From positions 310,001 to 374,000 of the forward strand of contig NZ_JAPIVO010000006.1 in assembly GCF_026239655.1 (NCBI RefSeq): a stretch of DNA of 64,000 nucleotides. The letters run 5' to 3'. Below, one piece after another: positions 45,696 through 53,473 of the stretch (position 1 is the stretch's first letter; every line of letters begins with the position of its first letter). The notes under the pieces were generated by a model. It was not told the DNA's origin. It saw only the letters and a program-made list of their open reading frames with translations, and made no database searches. This DNA comes from Pedobacter sp. MR2016-24. GTDB taxonomy: Bacteria; Bacteroidota; Bacteroidia; Sphingobacteriales; Sphingobacteriaceae. The position numbers and the translations under genes were made by a program.

Positions 45696-45727
45696 TTTGC
45701 ATTGCAAAGAAACGAAATATATCTTTG
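45696..45727 (+). promoter_or_regulatory. Promoter of the tRNA array
   Basis: TTTG at 45696-45699, a 20-base spacer and a perfect TATCTTTG at 45720-45727. It points to the plus strand, divergent from era, about 58 bases before the first tRNA. Confidence 0.65.
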
Positions 45728-45785
45728 CAGACCAATTTAAAACAAACGAAGATTAATTCTTTAAGCGTTTTAACTTGATAAATAG

Positions 45786-45858
<73 letters not shown>

Positions 45859-45898
45859 CCTGGAGAAGCATAACCTGCAAAGGTGAGTCGCTTCAAAT

Positions 45899-45970
45899 GG
45901 CCCGTTCGTCTACCGGTTAGGACGCCAGATTTTCATTCTGGAAATAGGGGTTCGATTCCCCTACGGGCTA
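45899..45970 (+). tRNA. tRNA-Glu (UUC), copy 1
   Basis: A 72-base cloverleaf with acceptor GGCCCGT/ACGGGCT, anticodon TTC in loop TTTTCAT, and no encoded CCA. It is 40 bases after fMet copy 1. Confidence 0.95.
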
Positions 45971-45973
45971 CAT

Positions 45974-46002
45974 AAAAACGCTAGTTGCACACTAGCGTTT
46001 TT
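45974..46002. terminator. Hairpin after the first fMet-Glu pair
   Basis: A perfect 12-bp stem (AAAAACGCTAGT with its complement) around a 5-base loop, with T and A tracts on both sides. It begins 3 bases after tRNA-Glu 1 and 14 bases before fMet copy 2. Confidence 0.75.
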
Positions 46003-46016
46003 GATTAACAACATAG

Positions 46017-46089
<73 letters not shown>

Positions 46090-46132
46090 CCTGGAAAACT
46101 TTTAACATGCACAGTTAATCGTTTTATAGTGC

Positions 46133-46204
46133 GGCCCGTTCGTCTAGGGGTGAGGACGCCAGATTTTCATTCTGGTAACAGGGGTTCGATTCCCCTACGG
46201 GCTA
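46133..46204 (+). tRNA. tRNA-Glu (UUC), copy 2 (variant)
   Basis: A 72-base cloverleaf with the same acceptor and anticodon arms as copy 1. It has base changes in the D loop (TAGGGGTGA instead of TACCGGTTA) and the variable region (TAACA instead of AAATA). The bases just before it (TATAGTGC) match those before the fMet genes. Confidence 0.94.
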
Positions 46205-46220
46205 CTCAATTTATTGAGTA
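46203..46220. repeat. Short hairpin after the second fMet-Glu pair
   Basis: TACTCAAT and ATTGAGTA form an 8-bp palindrome overlapping the last two bases of tRNA-Glu 2. It lacks a T tract and could be a processing signal. Confidence 0.5.
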
Positions 46221-46240
46221 AACCAATATTAAAAATATAG

Positions 46241-46313
<73 letters not shown>

Positions 46314-46354
46314 CCTGGAGAAGCAGAACCTGTAAGGGTTAGTCGCTTTGAAAT

Positions 46355-46426
46355 GGCCCGTTCGTCTACCGGTTAGGACGCCAGATTTTCATTCTGGAAA
46401 TAGGGGTTCGATTCCCCTACGGGCTA
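46355..46426 (+). tRNA. tRNA-Glu (UUC), copy 3
   Basis: Identical to copy 1. The 41-base spacer from fMet copy 3 is clearly homologous to the spacer in the first pair, indicating duplication of the whole pair. Confidence 0.95.
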
Positions 46427-46430
46427 CACA

Positions 46431-46463
46431 AACCCGCTTTACGAAAGTAGAGCGGGTTTTTTT
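46431..46463 (+). terminator. Terminator of the tRNA array
   Basis: AACCCGCT pairs with AGCGGGTT (8 bp, extendable by CTTT/AAAG inside), followed by seven T on the plus strand. It begins 4 bases after the last tRNA-Glu. Confidence 0.82.
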
Positions 46464-46502
46464 GTAGGATAATAACCACTATATGGGAGATGGTTAAAAT
46501 GA

Positions 46503-46536
46503 AAAATTCCTGCTCAATCATCTTGGCAGGAATTTT
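46503..46536 (-). terminator. Terminator after the small gene at 46555
   Basis: A perfect 11-bp stem (AAAATTCCTGC, 46503-46513, with its complement 46526-46536) around a 12-base loop, just downstream of the minus-strand gene. Confidence 0.7.
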
Positions 46537-46554
46537 ATCAGTATTTTATTTGCT

Positions 46555-46785
46555 TTAAATGTTATTTACTTCAAATCCCCCATAAGAGAGCATTTCGGCA
46601 TTATGAGAAACGATCAGGTTAAGCTCTAGTCTCTCGATCAGATCCTTCGCCTGGGTAATGTTGCGGTGCATGTCGCGAATGCCCCTGATCTCAATTCCTT
46701 TTGCCATCAGTTTAAATTTATTTGGCTCAAATTTGTCAATGAATTTTTGCAGGTCTGAGCTGATATTTATTTCCATTTTTTTCAT
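46555..46785 (-). CDS. Small protein of unknown function
   Basis: Starting at MKKMEINISSDLQ it has 76 residues; an ATG 15 bases upstream would give 81, and one 9 bases downstream 73. It has no signal peptide or membrane segment and is mostly helical by eye, with mixed charge. I recognise no family. It has its own terminator. It is the first gene after the tRNA array and is divergent from the secreted protein at 46905. Confidence 0.6.
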   Translation of the reverse strand: MKKMEINISSDLQKFIDKFEPNKFKLMAKGIEIRGIRDMHRNITQAKDLIERLELNLIVSHNAEMLSYGGFEVNNI

Positions 46786-46863
46786 GTTAAATTCTAACAC
46801 AAAACAAAGCTTATAGTTTTAACTTATTGGTTAGTTAATGTTATGTTACTTGTTGGCTATTAA

Positions 46864-46894
46864 ATTGTGATTGATGATCATTTATCTACCTTTG
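46864..46894 (+). promoter_or_regulatory. Promoter of the secreted-protein gene at 46905
   Basis: ATTG (46864-46867), a 19-base spacer and a perfect TACCTTTG (46887-46894). The ATG is 10 bases further on, so the leader should be only a few bases. Confidence 0.6.
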
Positions 46895-46904
46895 TAATTC
46901 ACTT

Positions 46905-47507
46905 ATGAAGATTCAGTTGCCTGCAAAAAATATATTCACGTTAATATTTCAAGTCATTGCACTATTTATAGCCGGTGCGTCATATAGTCAGCAAATTAAA
47001 GATTATAAATCCATGCTGGACGAAAGGCCTTATTTTGTAGATCATCAGGTTGTTCCTGCAGATTCGCTGTTTTTACGTGACGTAGATATTCTAAAGCATT
47101 TGGGAAGCTTTGACAACGTGGATCTTCAATTATTGAAAGGTAATGTGTTGAAGGAGATTATGGCTATCGAGATGGAAAAGGGACGCACAGCTACTTATCG
47201 TACTATCATAGACTTCATGATTGATTATAAAAAAACGCCGGCCTACAAAGATTTTGTGGATGGGGTATTGCTATATAAAGAACTGGAGAACAAAAAAGTT
47301 AATATTAAAAACTGGGAGTTGGATAAAAGCCTTTTTATCAAGTTAGGATTCGTTCAAAGTGATCTCGATGATTTTAAAGATTGGATAACTAAGGAGCAAA
47401 ATTCAGGTTTGACTTATAAAGAAGCATATATACGATATATGAAAGAAATAGATGCTATGACTGCTCCGACTCCTGTTAAAAGAGATGAATCAACTATAGA
47501 TAAATAG
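46905..47507 (+). CDS. Secreted protein of unknown function
   Basis: A 200-residue protein with a hydrophobic N-terminal signal (IFTLIFQVIALFIAGASYSQQ). The mature part is charged and apparently helical (ILKHLGSFDNVDLQLLKGNVL, then several short acidic-basic helices), ending in a Thr/Pro/Lys tail. I recognise no domain. Its last 14 bases overlap the 3' end of the convergent esterase gene. Confidence 0.7.
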   Translation: MKIQLPAKNIFTLIFQVIALFIAGASYSQQIKDYKSMLDERPYFVDHQVVPADSLFLRDVDILKHLGSFDNVDLQLLKGNVLKEIMAIEMEKGRTATYRTIIDFMIDYKKTPAYKDFVDGVLLYKELENKKVNIKNWELDKSLFIKLGFVQSDLDDFKDWITKEQNSGLTYKEAYIRYMKEIDAMTAPTPVKRDESTIDK

Positions 47508-48222
47508 CGAGCATCTGTTTCCAGTATTTCGATCGGTGTGCTTCGCCACCCCAAATATAAAATTCGTGTTGTATTTCTTTGTCCCATAATATACGGTCCA
47601 ATTGACGATTGTTTTCCAGAAAAGCGTCATGCTCTCCTACAGCAATCGTTATACTCAGTTTTCTAAGTTCACTGAGCAGGTTCGGATCACTAATATTAGA
47701 GAGATACTGGTTTGGGGAGTTAAAATAAATCGTTTCATTACGGTAGCCCTCTAATAAGTCCTGAAAATCTCCCATTTGTTGTGTCAGATCATAACGTCCG
47801 CTCATGGCCACAATTTTTTTGAATAACCTGGGATGCTTAAATGCAATATTAACGGCATGAAAGGCACCCATGCTACAGCCTGCAGAGATAATATTGTTAT
47901 CGGTGTTTTGCTGGTAGATAAAGGGTATAACTTCTTCAAGGATATAGCGCTCGTACTGCAGGTGTTTGTTGATTTTCTCTTCCGGAGAAGTCTGCGAATT
48001 ATAAAAAGCTTCCTGATCAATACTATCTACACAATAAATTTGTAATAAACCGCTGTCTATTTTATCCTGTAAGGTGCCTATCATACCCCAGTTTTCATAA
48101 TCAAAGAATCTGGCTGAGCGTGTGGGGAAAAATAATACAGGCGTTCCTGTATGCCCGAAAACGAGCAATTCCATTTGTCTTCCGATTGATTGACTGTACC
48201 AGTTATGATAGGCTCTTTTCAT
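47494..48222 (-). CDS. Putative alpha/beta-hydrolase esterase
   Basis: A 242-residue cytoplasmic protein of the esterase D-like type. The nucleophile elbow is AGCSMGAFHAV (GxSxG form), and an acidic residue (VGEHDAFLE) and a His (GGEAHRSKYW) complete a plausible triad. The start MKRAYHNWYSQ is chosen over the ATG two codons earlier. The substrate is unknown. It lies next to a GDSL-like hydrolase on the same strand, 58 bases apart. Confidence 0.8.
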   Translation of the reverse strand: MKRAYHNWYSQSIGRQMELLVFGHTGTPVLFFPTRSARFFDYENWGMIGTLQDKIDSGLLQIYCVDSIDQEAFYNSQTSPEEKINKHLQYERYILEEVIPFIYQQNTDNNIISAGCSMGAFHAVNIAFKHPRLFKKIVAMSGRYDLTQQMGDFQDLLEGYRNETIYFNSPNQYLSNISDPNLLSELRKLSITIAVGEHDAFLENNRQLDRILWDKEIQHEFYIWGGEAHRSKYWKQMLAIYL

Positions 48223-48280
48223 GCACAATAAAACTAGTTAAGCAAACCCATATTAAGATTAAATGTCCATTAAATCTACG

Positions 48281-48874
48281 TCATGATAACGTAAGTTCTT
48301 TTAAAACAAGGTCTTTCCATAATTTATAACCTGCTATACTCAGATGAAGTCCGTCGGTGTCGAAATATTTCGACTGTGGTTGTCCGTCAGGACCTAACAT
48401 ATGCGGGGCGATATCAACAAACTTCCAGTTTTTTTCCTTTTCTTTTATTTCATCTGAGATCAGTTTGTTTGCGTATTCAAACGAACTATGCAGATTCCAG
48501 CGCTTTATACTGGGCTTAAGGGAAATGAAATAACATGGAATAGTTCCATAAGTCTCCTTTATTTTGATCACTAAAGCCTGGAAGAATATGAAAACCTCTT
48601 CTGGTGTTCTTCCATCACCCAAATCGTTATCTCCTGCATAGAAGATAATTCTTTTCGGAGCGTAGGGGCGTACGATTCTATCAAAGAACCATACACAGGC
48701 AGCCAAAGTAGAACCGCCGAAACCAAGGTTTACCGGAGCATAATTTTTGAAATCTTCAGGAAGCGTTTCCCATAACCTGATGGAGGAACTGCCATAAAAA
48801 ATAGTTTCAGGTTCAGCTATTAGCTTTTCCCTTTTAGCGACCAGGCTCTTGACTTCTTCTTCGTACCAATACAT
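48281..48874 (-). CDS. SGNH/GDSL-family hydrolase
   Basis: A 197-residue protein with the SGNH blocks in order: the Ser block (FYGSSSIRLW), the Gly block (NLGFGGSTL), the Asn block (YAGDNDLGDG) and the Asp-His block (FDTDGLHLSIAGY). No signal peptide is seen. These enzymes hydrolyse esters or acetyl groups; the substrate is unknown. It sits upstream of the esterase, possibly in one transcript. Confidence 0.88.
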   Translation of the reverse strand: MYWYEEEVKSLVAKREKLIAEPETIFYGSSSIRLWETLPEDFKNYAPVNLGFGGSTLAACVWFFDRIVRPYAPKRIIFYAGDNDLGDGRTPEEVFIFFQALVIKIKETYGTIPCYFISLKPSIKRWNLHSSFEYANKLISDEIKEKEKNWKFVDIAPHMLGPDGQPQSKYFDTDGLHLSIAGYKLWKDLVLKELTLS

Positions 48875-48983
48875 AAGACAATTTTAATGATAAATTTTGG
48901 TAACCGTGCCTGCAATTTCTTTTAATTAATATCGGTCTGCTGCTGGCCAGCAGATTTAAATCTGTAAATGCCAACTGTTTTTT

Positions 48984-49019
48984 TTATTAAACTTCCAATA
49001 ATATTTGAAAGTTTAATAA
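48984..49019. promoter_or_regulatory. Palindromic operator overlapping the gbsR-like promoter
   Basis: A perfect 11-bp inverted repeat (TTATTAAACTT, 48984-48994, and AAGTTTAATAA, 49009-49019) with a 14-base spacer that is itself partly symmetric. It covers the -33 element TTTG (49004-49007) and reaches to within 7 bases of the -7 element. A similar sequence recurs at 49560-49590. Autoregulation by the downstream GbsR-like protein is the natural inference. Confidence 0.7.
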
Positions 49020-49033
49020 GTTTACTATCTTTG
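49004..49033 (+). promoter_or_regulatory. Promoter of the GbsR-like gene
   Basis: TTTG (49004-49007), an 18-base spacer and a perfect TATCTTTG (49026-49033). The ATG follows after 3 bases, so the message is expected to be leaderless or nearly so. Confidence 0.6.
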
Positions 49034-49036
49034 TAT

Positions 49037-49543
49037 ATGGAATTACCTGAAGCAAAGCAGAAGTTTATAGAGTCATGGGGGAAATTGGGCTCTGAGTGGG
49101 GGATTAACAGAACAATGGCACAAGTGCATGCCTTGTTACTTCTTTCACCTGAGGCTTTAACAACTGAAGATATCATGCTGGAATTAAATATTTCCAGAGG
49201 AAACGCCAATATGAATCTCCGCGACTTAATGGATTGGGGACTTATAGATAAACAACTGAAGCCGGGCGAGCGAAAGGAATACTTTTTTGCTGATAAAGAT
49301 ACATGGAATATAGCCAGACAAGTAGCTAAAGAGAGAAAGAGAAGAGAACTGGATCCTGTTATAAAGGTTTTAAATGAACTCTCCACGATTAAGGGGGATG
49401 ATAAAGATCCTGCATATAAAACTTTTAAAAAGTCTGTTTCTGATATCAATAAGCTGGCGGGAAATGTAAATAAAACGTTAGAGATGATGTTAAAAGCAGA
49501 AGAAGGCTGGTTTTGGAAATCCATCTTTAAACTATTTAAATAG
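49037..49543 (+). CDS. GbsR/MarR-family transcriptional regulator
   Basis: A 168-residue winged-helix protein. The N-terminal motif FIESWGKLGSEWGINRTMAQV is the GbsR signature (split around GSEWG). The helix-turn-helix follows (LTTEDIMLELNISRGNANMNLRDLMD), then the wing (GERKEYFFAD) and a C-terminal helical part. The start MELPEAKQ is preferred because the upstream extension of 23 codons runs through the promoter. Its own promoter carries an inverted repeat, so it is probably a repressor of itself and of the next gene. Confidence 0.87.
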   Translation: MELPEAKQKFIESWGKLGSEWGINRTMAQVHALLLLSPEALTTEDIMLELNISRGNANMNLRDLMDWGLIDKQLKPGERKEYFFADKDTWNIARQVAKERKRRELDPVIKVLNELSTIKGDDKDPAYKTFKKSVSDINKLAGNVNKTLEMMLKAEEGWFWKSIFKLFK

Positions 49544-49559
49544 TTTTTTTATTTGTTAA

Positions 49560-49590
49560 TAAGTTTCAATTATTACTGAAAGTATAATAA
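49560..49590. promoter_or_regulatory. Second copy of the GbsR-linked operator
   Basis: Over 31 bases this matches 48989-49019 at 23 positions by my alignment, including TGAAAGTATAATAA versus TGAAAGTTTAATAA. It lies between the GbsR-like stop and the membrane-protein ATG at 49615. Confidence 0.6.
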
Positions 49591-49614
49591 TATCAACAAT
49601 TAAATCTAAATATC

Positions 49615-49980
49615 ATGAATTACTTTATCATAACTTACGCTATCTATCTGGTTATCAGTATTGCGCTGACAATTTGGGTAGCCCGGGTTTTATTTAAAAA
49701 TGGAAGAATATTCCTGGTAGATATTTTTCACGGGAATAACCTTCTGGCCGATTCAGTGAACCGTCTTCTTTTGGTCGGGTTTTACTTGGTTAATATTGGC
49801 TACATGAGCCTGGCGCTAAAAGAAGCCGGTACTATACCAGATATCCAGGTGGTTGTAGAAGTGCTTAGTCGTAAAGTAGGCTGGATTATTCTCATTTTGG
49901 GCGGCATGCATTTTCTTAACCTCCTGATCTTTTTTAAACTGAGAACGAGGGCTCAGCAACAAAAACAGGTAAATCAGTAA
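49615..49980 (+). CDS. Small integral membrane protein of unknown function
   Basis: A 121-residue protein with about three membrane helices (near residues 4-24, 48-66 and 89-112) and a basic tail. A motif LFKNGRIFLVDIFHGNNLLAD lies in the loop between the first two (quoted around NGR and HGNN). I recognise the type only as a small membrane protein. It sits between the GbsR-like regulator and the TIGR01777 gene (21 bases), with an operator-like repeat in front. Confidence 0.75.
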   Translation: MNYFIITYAIYLVISIALTIWVARVLFKNGRIFLVDIFHGNNLLADSVNRLLLVGFYLVNIGYMSLALKEAGTIPDIQVVVEVLSRKVGWIILILGGMHFLNLLIFFKLRTRAQQQKQVNQ

Positions 49981-50001
49981 AATAATTTAATCGATAAAAC
50001 T

Positions 50002-50913
50002 ATGTCAAAAGTTATTCTCGCAGGAGGTTCAGGATTTATAGGTACTATGCTGGCCGACCATTTTATGTCAAAAGGAGATGAAGTAGTTGTTTTCAGCCGT
50101 TCTCCTCAAGCTGGTTCTACTGGTGTTAAAAGTATCTATTGGGATGCTGTTACACTGGGAGAATGGGTACAGGAACTTGAAGGTGCAGATGTACTCATCA
50201 ATCTCACCGGCAAAAGTGTGAATTGCAGGTATAATGCTGAGAACAAAGCATTGATCCTTTCTTCCAGGATCAATGCAACTAACGTATTAGGTGAGGCTTT
50301 GAAGAAAGTAAAGCATCCTCCGGAATTATGGATGAATTCTGCATCTGCCACAATTTATCGCCATGCACAAGATCATCCTCAGGATGAGGAAACAGGAGAG
50401 AAAGGCAAAGGCTTTTCTGTAGAGGTATGCGAAGCCTGGGAGAAGGCTTTTTATGCGCATCAAATAGAAGGTGTGCGTCAGTCAGCACTGAGAATTGCCA
50501 TCACGCTCGGTAGCAATGGAGGTGTTTTTCCTTACTATCACCATCTGGCCAAATACGGATTAGGTGGCATACAAGGAGATGGAAAGCAATATTTTAGCTG
50601 GATCCATGAAGATGATCTGAAAGGAATTATTGATTTTATTATTGAACATAAGGAAATTGAGGGTACATTAAATGTTTCTTCGCCTCATGCCATCAGGAAT
50701 GCTGAACTAATGCAGCATTTCAGAAAGGCAGCAGGTATGCCTTTTGGTCTTCCTGCCACAAAATGGATGCTTCAGATAGGTACATGGGCGTTGCGTACGG
50801 AGACAGAACTGATTCTGAAAAGCAGGTGGGTTGTGCCCAGTAGACTACTCGATTTAGGATACGTTTTTAAAGTGCCTTACATTGATCATGCCATAGCTAA
50901 ATGTCTTAAATAA
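50002..50913 (+). CDS. TIGR01777-family NAD-dependent epimerase-like protein
   Basis: A 303-residue protein with an N-terminal Rossmann fold (VILAGGSGFIGTMLADHF), the central segments LINLTGKSVNCRYN and WMNSASATIYRHA, and a C-terminal DUF1731-like domain (FGLPATKWMLQIGTWALRTETE). It resembles E. coli YfcH. The reaction is unknown. It is the third gene of the GbsR-like cluster. Confidence 0.9.
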   Translation: MSKVILAGGSGFIGTMLADHFMSKGDEVVVFSRSPQAGSTGVKSIYWDAVTLGEWVQELEGADVLINLTGKSVNCRYNAENKALILSSRINATNVLGEALKKVKHPPELWMNSASATIYRHAQDHPQDEETGEKGKGFSVEVCEAWEKAFYAHQIEGVRQSALRIAITLGSNGGVFPYYHHLAKYGLGGIQGDGKQYFSWIHEDDLKGIIDFIIEHKEIEGTLNVSSPHAIRNAELMQHFRKAAGMPFGLPATKWMLQIGTWALRTETELILKSRWVVPSRLLDLGYVFKVPYIDHAIAKCLK

Positions 50914-50966
50914 ACAAATTTACTTCCGGCATTGTTATCTTTACAGTATATATTTCAAACTATAGA

Positions 50967-53471
50967 ATGATAGGTGTTTCCCAGAAAAGTTTTCTCAGTG
51001 CGGCAAAAGGTAAGATTATAGTTGGTTTTATACTTGCCTTTTTTGCGCTGTTTCTGGCCTGGGGCGTCAGTAAAATTGCATTCAATGAAATGCTGGCTAC
51101 TGTAGATACCATCTCCACACCTAATGCAAAACTTAGGGTTGTAAATGCAATTTCGAGAAAGGTATCCGGTCTTGATCAGCAGCAAAAGAAACTGGCTTTT
51201 AACTCTCCCGGAAAAAATGATAATTATTCGAGGGAGTCTTCCGACCTAAGATCTCTTTTGGATACACTTTCGGGATTATATGTAAATGATGCGGTACAGC
51301 TGGCGCGAATCAAGTCTATTAAGCGACTTTTAGTGGAAAGGGACAAACAGTTTGTCAACTACTTAAAAGTGCGTGAGCGACTGGTAAATGACCAGTATTT
51401 TACATCTGAAGTGCAGAAACTGAATGATCTCGTAGCGCAAAGTCCGCAACAGCAGGATAGTACTGTGGTCACTACAGAAAAAAAAACATCCACTGTTACT
51501 ATATTTCCTGGCGATGAAGAAAGAAGGAAGGGCTTCTTCAATCGCTTATTTGGTAAAAAGAAAGCTGAAGTTGACGCTAATCAATCTTATCAGCTTACCA
51601 ATGAGGAAAAAATTAAAAGAGACACCATAGCTTTATCAGGTGATACTATAATTGCAAGGGGTTTTAAAAAATCTCTCCGCACTATTGAAAAAGAACAGCG
51701 GATTAAAAGCGCTCGTTTTCTAAGCCGCGAGGCTGAACTGGCAAATGCAAATAACCAGTTAATTAACCAGATGCTGGATATTATCAGAAAAGTTGAAGCG
51801 GAGGTTGTTGCGCAGATAGAACAAAATGGTATTGAAGCAAAGGCCGTTGTAAATACAGGTATTGAGCGAATCAGTTTCATTATGATCGGATTTTTTCTGC
51901 TCACAGTGGTATTATTGTATTTGATTTTAACGGACATTACAAGAAGCAATAAGTACAGAAAAGATCTGGAAGCTGCCAGAGATGAAGCCGAATACCACGG
52001 TATGGCTAAACAACGCTTTTTGTCTAATATGAGCCATGAAATCAGAACCCCTTTACAATCAATTATCGGCTATGCGGAGATTATCCGTAGTCAGGATCAC
52101 CCCAAACAAAAAGATATAGAGGCTATATATCATTCGTCAGAGCATTTATTGCAGATTGTAAACGAAATTCTCGATTACAACAGGATTATATCCGGAAAAT
52201 TCACTTTCCAGACCAAGCGTTTTAACATCGTTAACCTGCTGGATGAAGTAATCTCTGTCATGAGACCACAAGCAGAACAGAAACAGCTGCAAATGCGGAC
52301 GGAGGTTACATTACATGATATAGAACATATTGTTGGTGACCCTTTTCGCCTGAAACAAATCTTATATAACCTGCTGAGTAATGCCATTAAGTTCACGCAA
52401 AGCGGAGAAGTGGTCTTATCCGTTTTTTATAAACGGCAATCCGACCAGCTGCATTTTACTTTCATTGTAAAGGATACTGGTATTGGTTTGTCGGAAGCCG
52501 ATGCGGCAAGAGTTTTCAATGAATTTGAGCAGATTGATTCGCCCGACAAAGAAGTGATCAATAAAGCCGGTGCCGGATTAGGCCTCACCATTATTAAATC
52601 GCTTATAGAGAATCAGGATGGGCGGATTTATCTGAAAAGTAAGCAGGGAAGGGGAAGTACGTTTACGGTTTACCTGACCTTTACTGTGGCGCCGGAAAGT
52701 AAAAAAGTGGAAAAGGTTAAGCAAATAACCCAGACGATCTATACCACTGATAAAGTTTGGGTAGTTGATGATGACCAATTGATTCTTGATCTCTGTGATA
52801 TTATCTTTTCTAAGCAAGCGATTGATCACCTGTGTTTTAGTTCTCCGTTAAAGATGCTTGAGTCTGACTGGGATCCGGCAGTGAAATTTATCCTCATGGA
52901 TATGCGTATGCCAGAATTGTCAGGCGTAGAGTTATGCCATCTGATGCGGGAAAAAATTCCTGCTGATGTAAAAATTTATGCGATGACCGCGCAGGTACTT
53001 CCTGAAGAACTCGAAGAAGTACTTAACCAGGGGTTTGATGGATTAATCATGAAGCCGTTCCGGGAGAGTGATCTGCTTGTGGTATTTAATAATGGCGAGG
53101 TGATTATAGCGGATAAACAGGATTTCTCTTCCATACAATTGGATACAAGTGTTATCGAAAAAATGACCTTTGGCGATGAGGAATTGCTGTTGAAAATATT
53201 AAACAGATTTAAAGATGATTGTTTAATTGATACGGCAGAACTGGAAAAAAGTCTGACGGATAATGATCAGCCGCTTGCCCGTTTGATTGTACATCGTATT
53301 GCGGGAAGAACAGCACAGATGGGCTCAGGGAAGTTAGCAGCTGATTTCAGGGAAATGGAAATTGAAATCGCCGGCAAGCAAAACATGGATGATGACCTGA
53401 AGCTGAAAATACGGGAACTGATTTCGGGTCTACATTTCCTGATGACGCTGGTTGACAAAAAGATCAAATGA
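50967..53471 (+). CDS. Hybrid sensor histidine kinase with receiver and HPt domains
   Basis: An 834-residue membrane kinase. One helix near residues 16-36 and a second near 303-322 bracket a mostly helical extracytoplasmic sensor. The kinase core has the phosphoacceptor His357 (SNMSHEIRTPLQ), the N box LLSNAIKF and G boxes DTGIGLS and GAGLGLT. A receiver follows with Asp645 (FILMDMRMPE), then an HPt-like domain with His776 in VHRIAGRTAQMG. The gene ends 2 bases from the stop of the convergent sigma-54 regulator, which is a plausible output partner. No ligand can be inferred. Confidence 0.93.
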   Translation: MIGVSQKSFLSAAKGKIIVGFILAFFALFLAWGVSKIAFNEMLATVDTISTPNAKLRVVNAISRKVSGLDQQQKKLAFNSPGKNDNYSRESSDLRSLLDTLSGLYVNDAVQLARIKSIKRLLVERDKQFVNYLKVRERLVNDQYFTSEVQKLNDLVAQSPQQQDSTVVTTEKKTSTVTIFPGDEERRKGFFNRLFGKKKAEVDANQSYQLTNEEKIKRDTIALSGDTIIARGFKKSLRTIEKEQRIKSARFLSREAELANANNQLINQMLDIIRKVEAEVVAQIEQNGIEAKAVVNTGIERISFIMIGFFLLTVVLLYLILTDITRSNKYRKDLEAARDEAEYHGMAKQRFLSNMSHEIRTPLQSIIGYAEIIRSQDHPKQKDIEAIYHSSEHLLQIVNEILDYNRIISGKFTFQTKRFNIVNLLDEVISVMRPQAEQKQLQMRTEVTLHDIEHIVGDPFRLKQILYNLLSNAIKFTQSGEVVLSVFYKRQSDQLHFTFIVKDTGIGLSEADAARVFNEFEQIDSPDKEVINKAGAGLGLTIIKSLIENQDGRIYLKSKQGRGSTFTVYLTFTVAPESKKVEKVKQITQTIYTTDKVWVVDDDQLILDLCDIIFSKQAIDHLCFSSPLKMLESDWDPAVKFILMDMRMPELSGVELCHLMREKIPADVKIYAMTAQVLPEELEEVLNQGFDGLIMKPFRESDLLVVFNNGEVIIADKQDFSSIQLDTSVIEKMTFGDEELLLKILNRFKDDCLIDTAELEKSLTDNDQPLARLIVHRIAGRTAQMGSGKLAADFREMEIEIAGKQNMDDDLKLKIRELISGLHFLMTLVDKKIK

Positions 53472-53473
53472 TA

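Noticed and set aside
48922..49524. 200-codon open frame on the minus strand opposite the GbsR-like gene
   Set aside because: It mirrors the GbsR codons, has Ser/Phe-rich composition typical of antisense shadows, and the plus-strand gene has clear domain motifs and a promoter.
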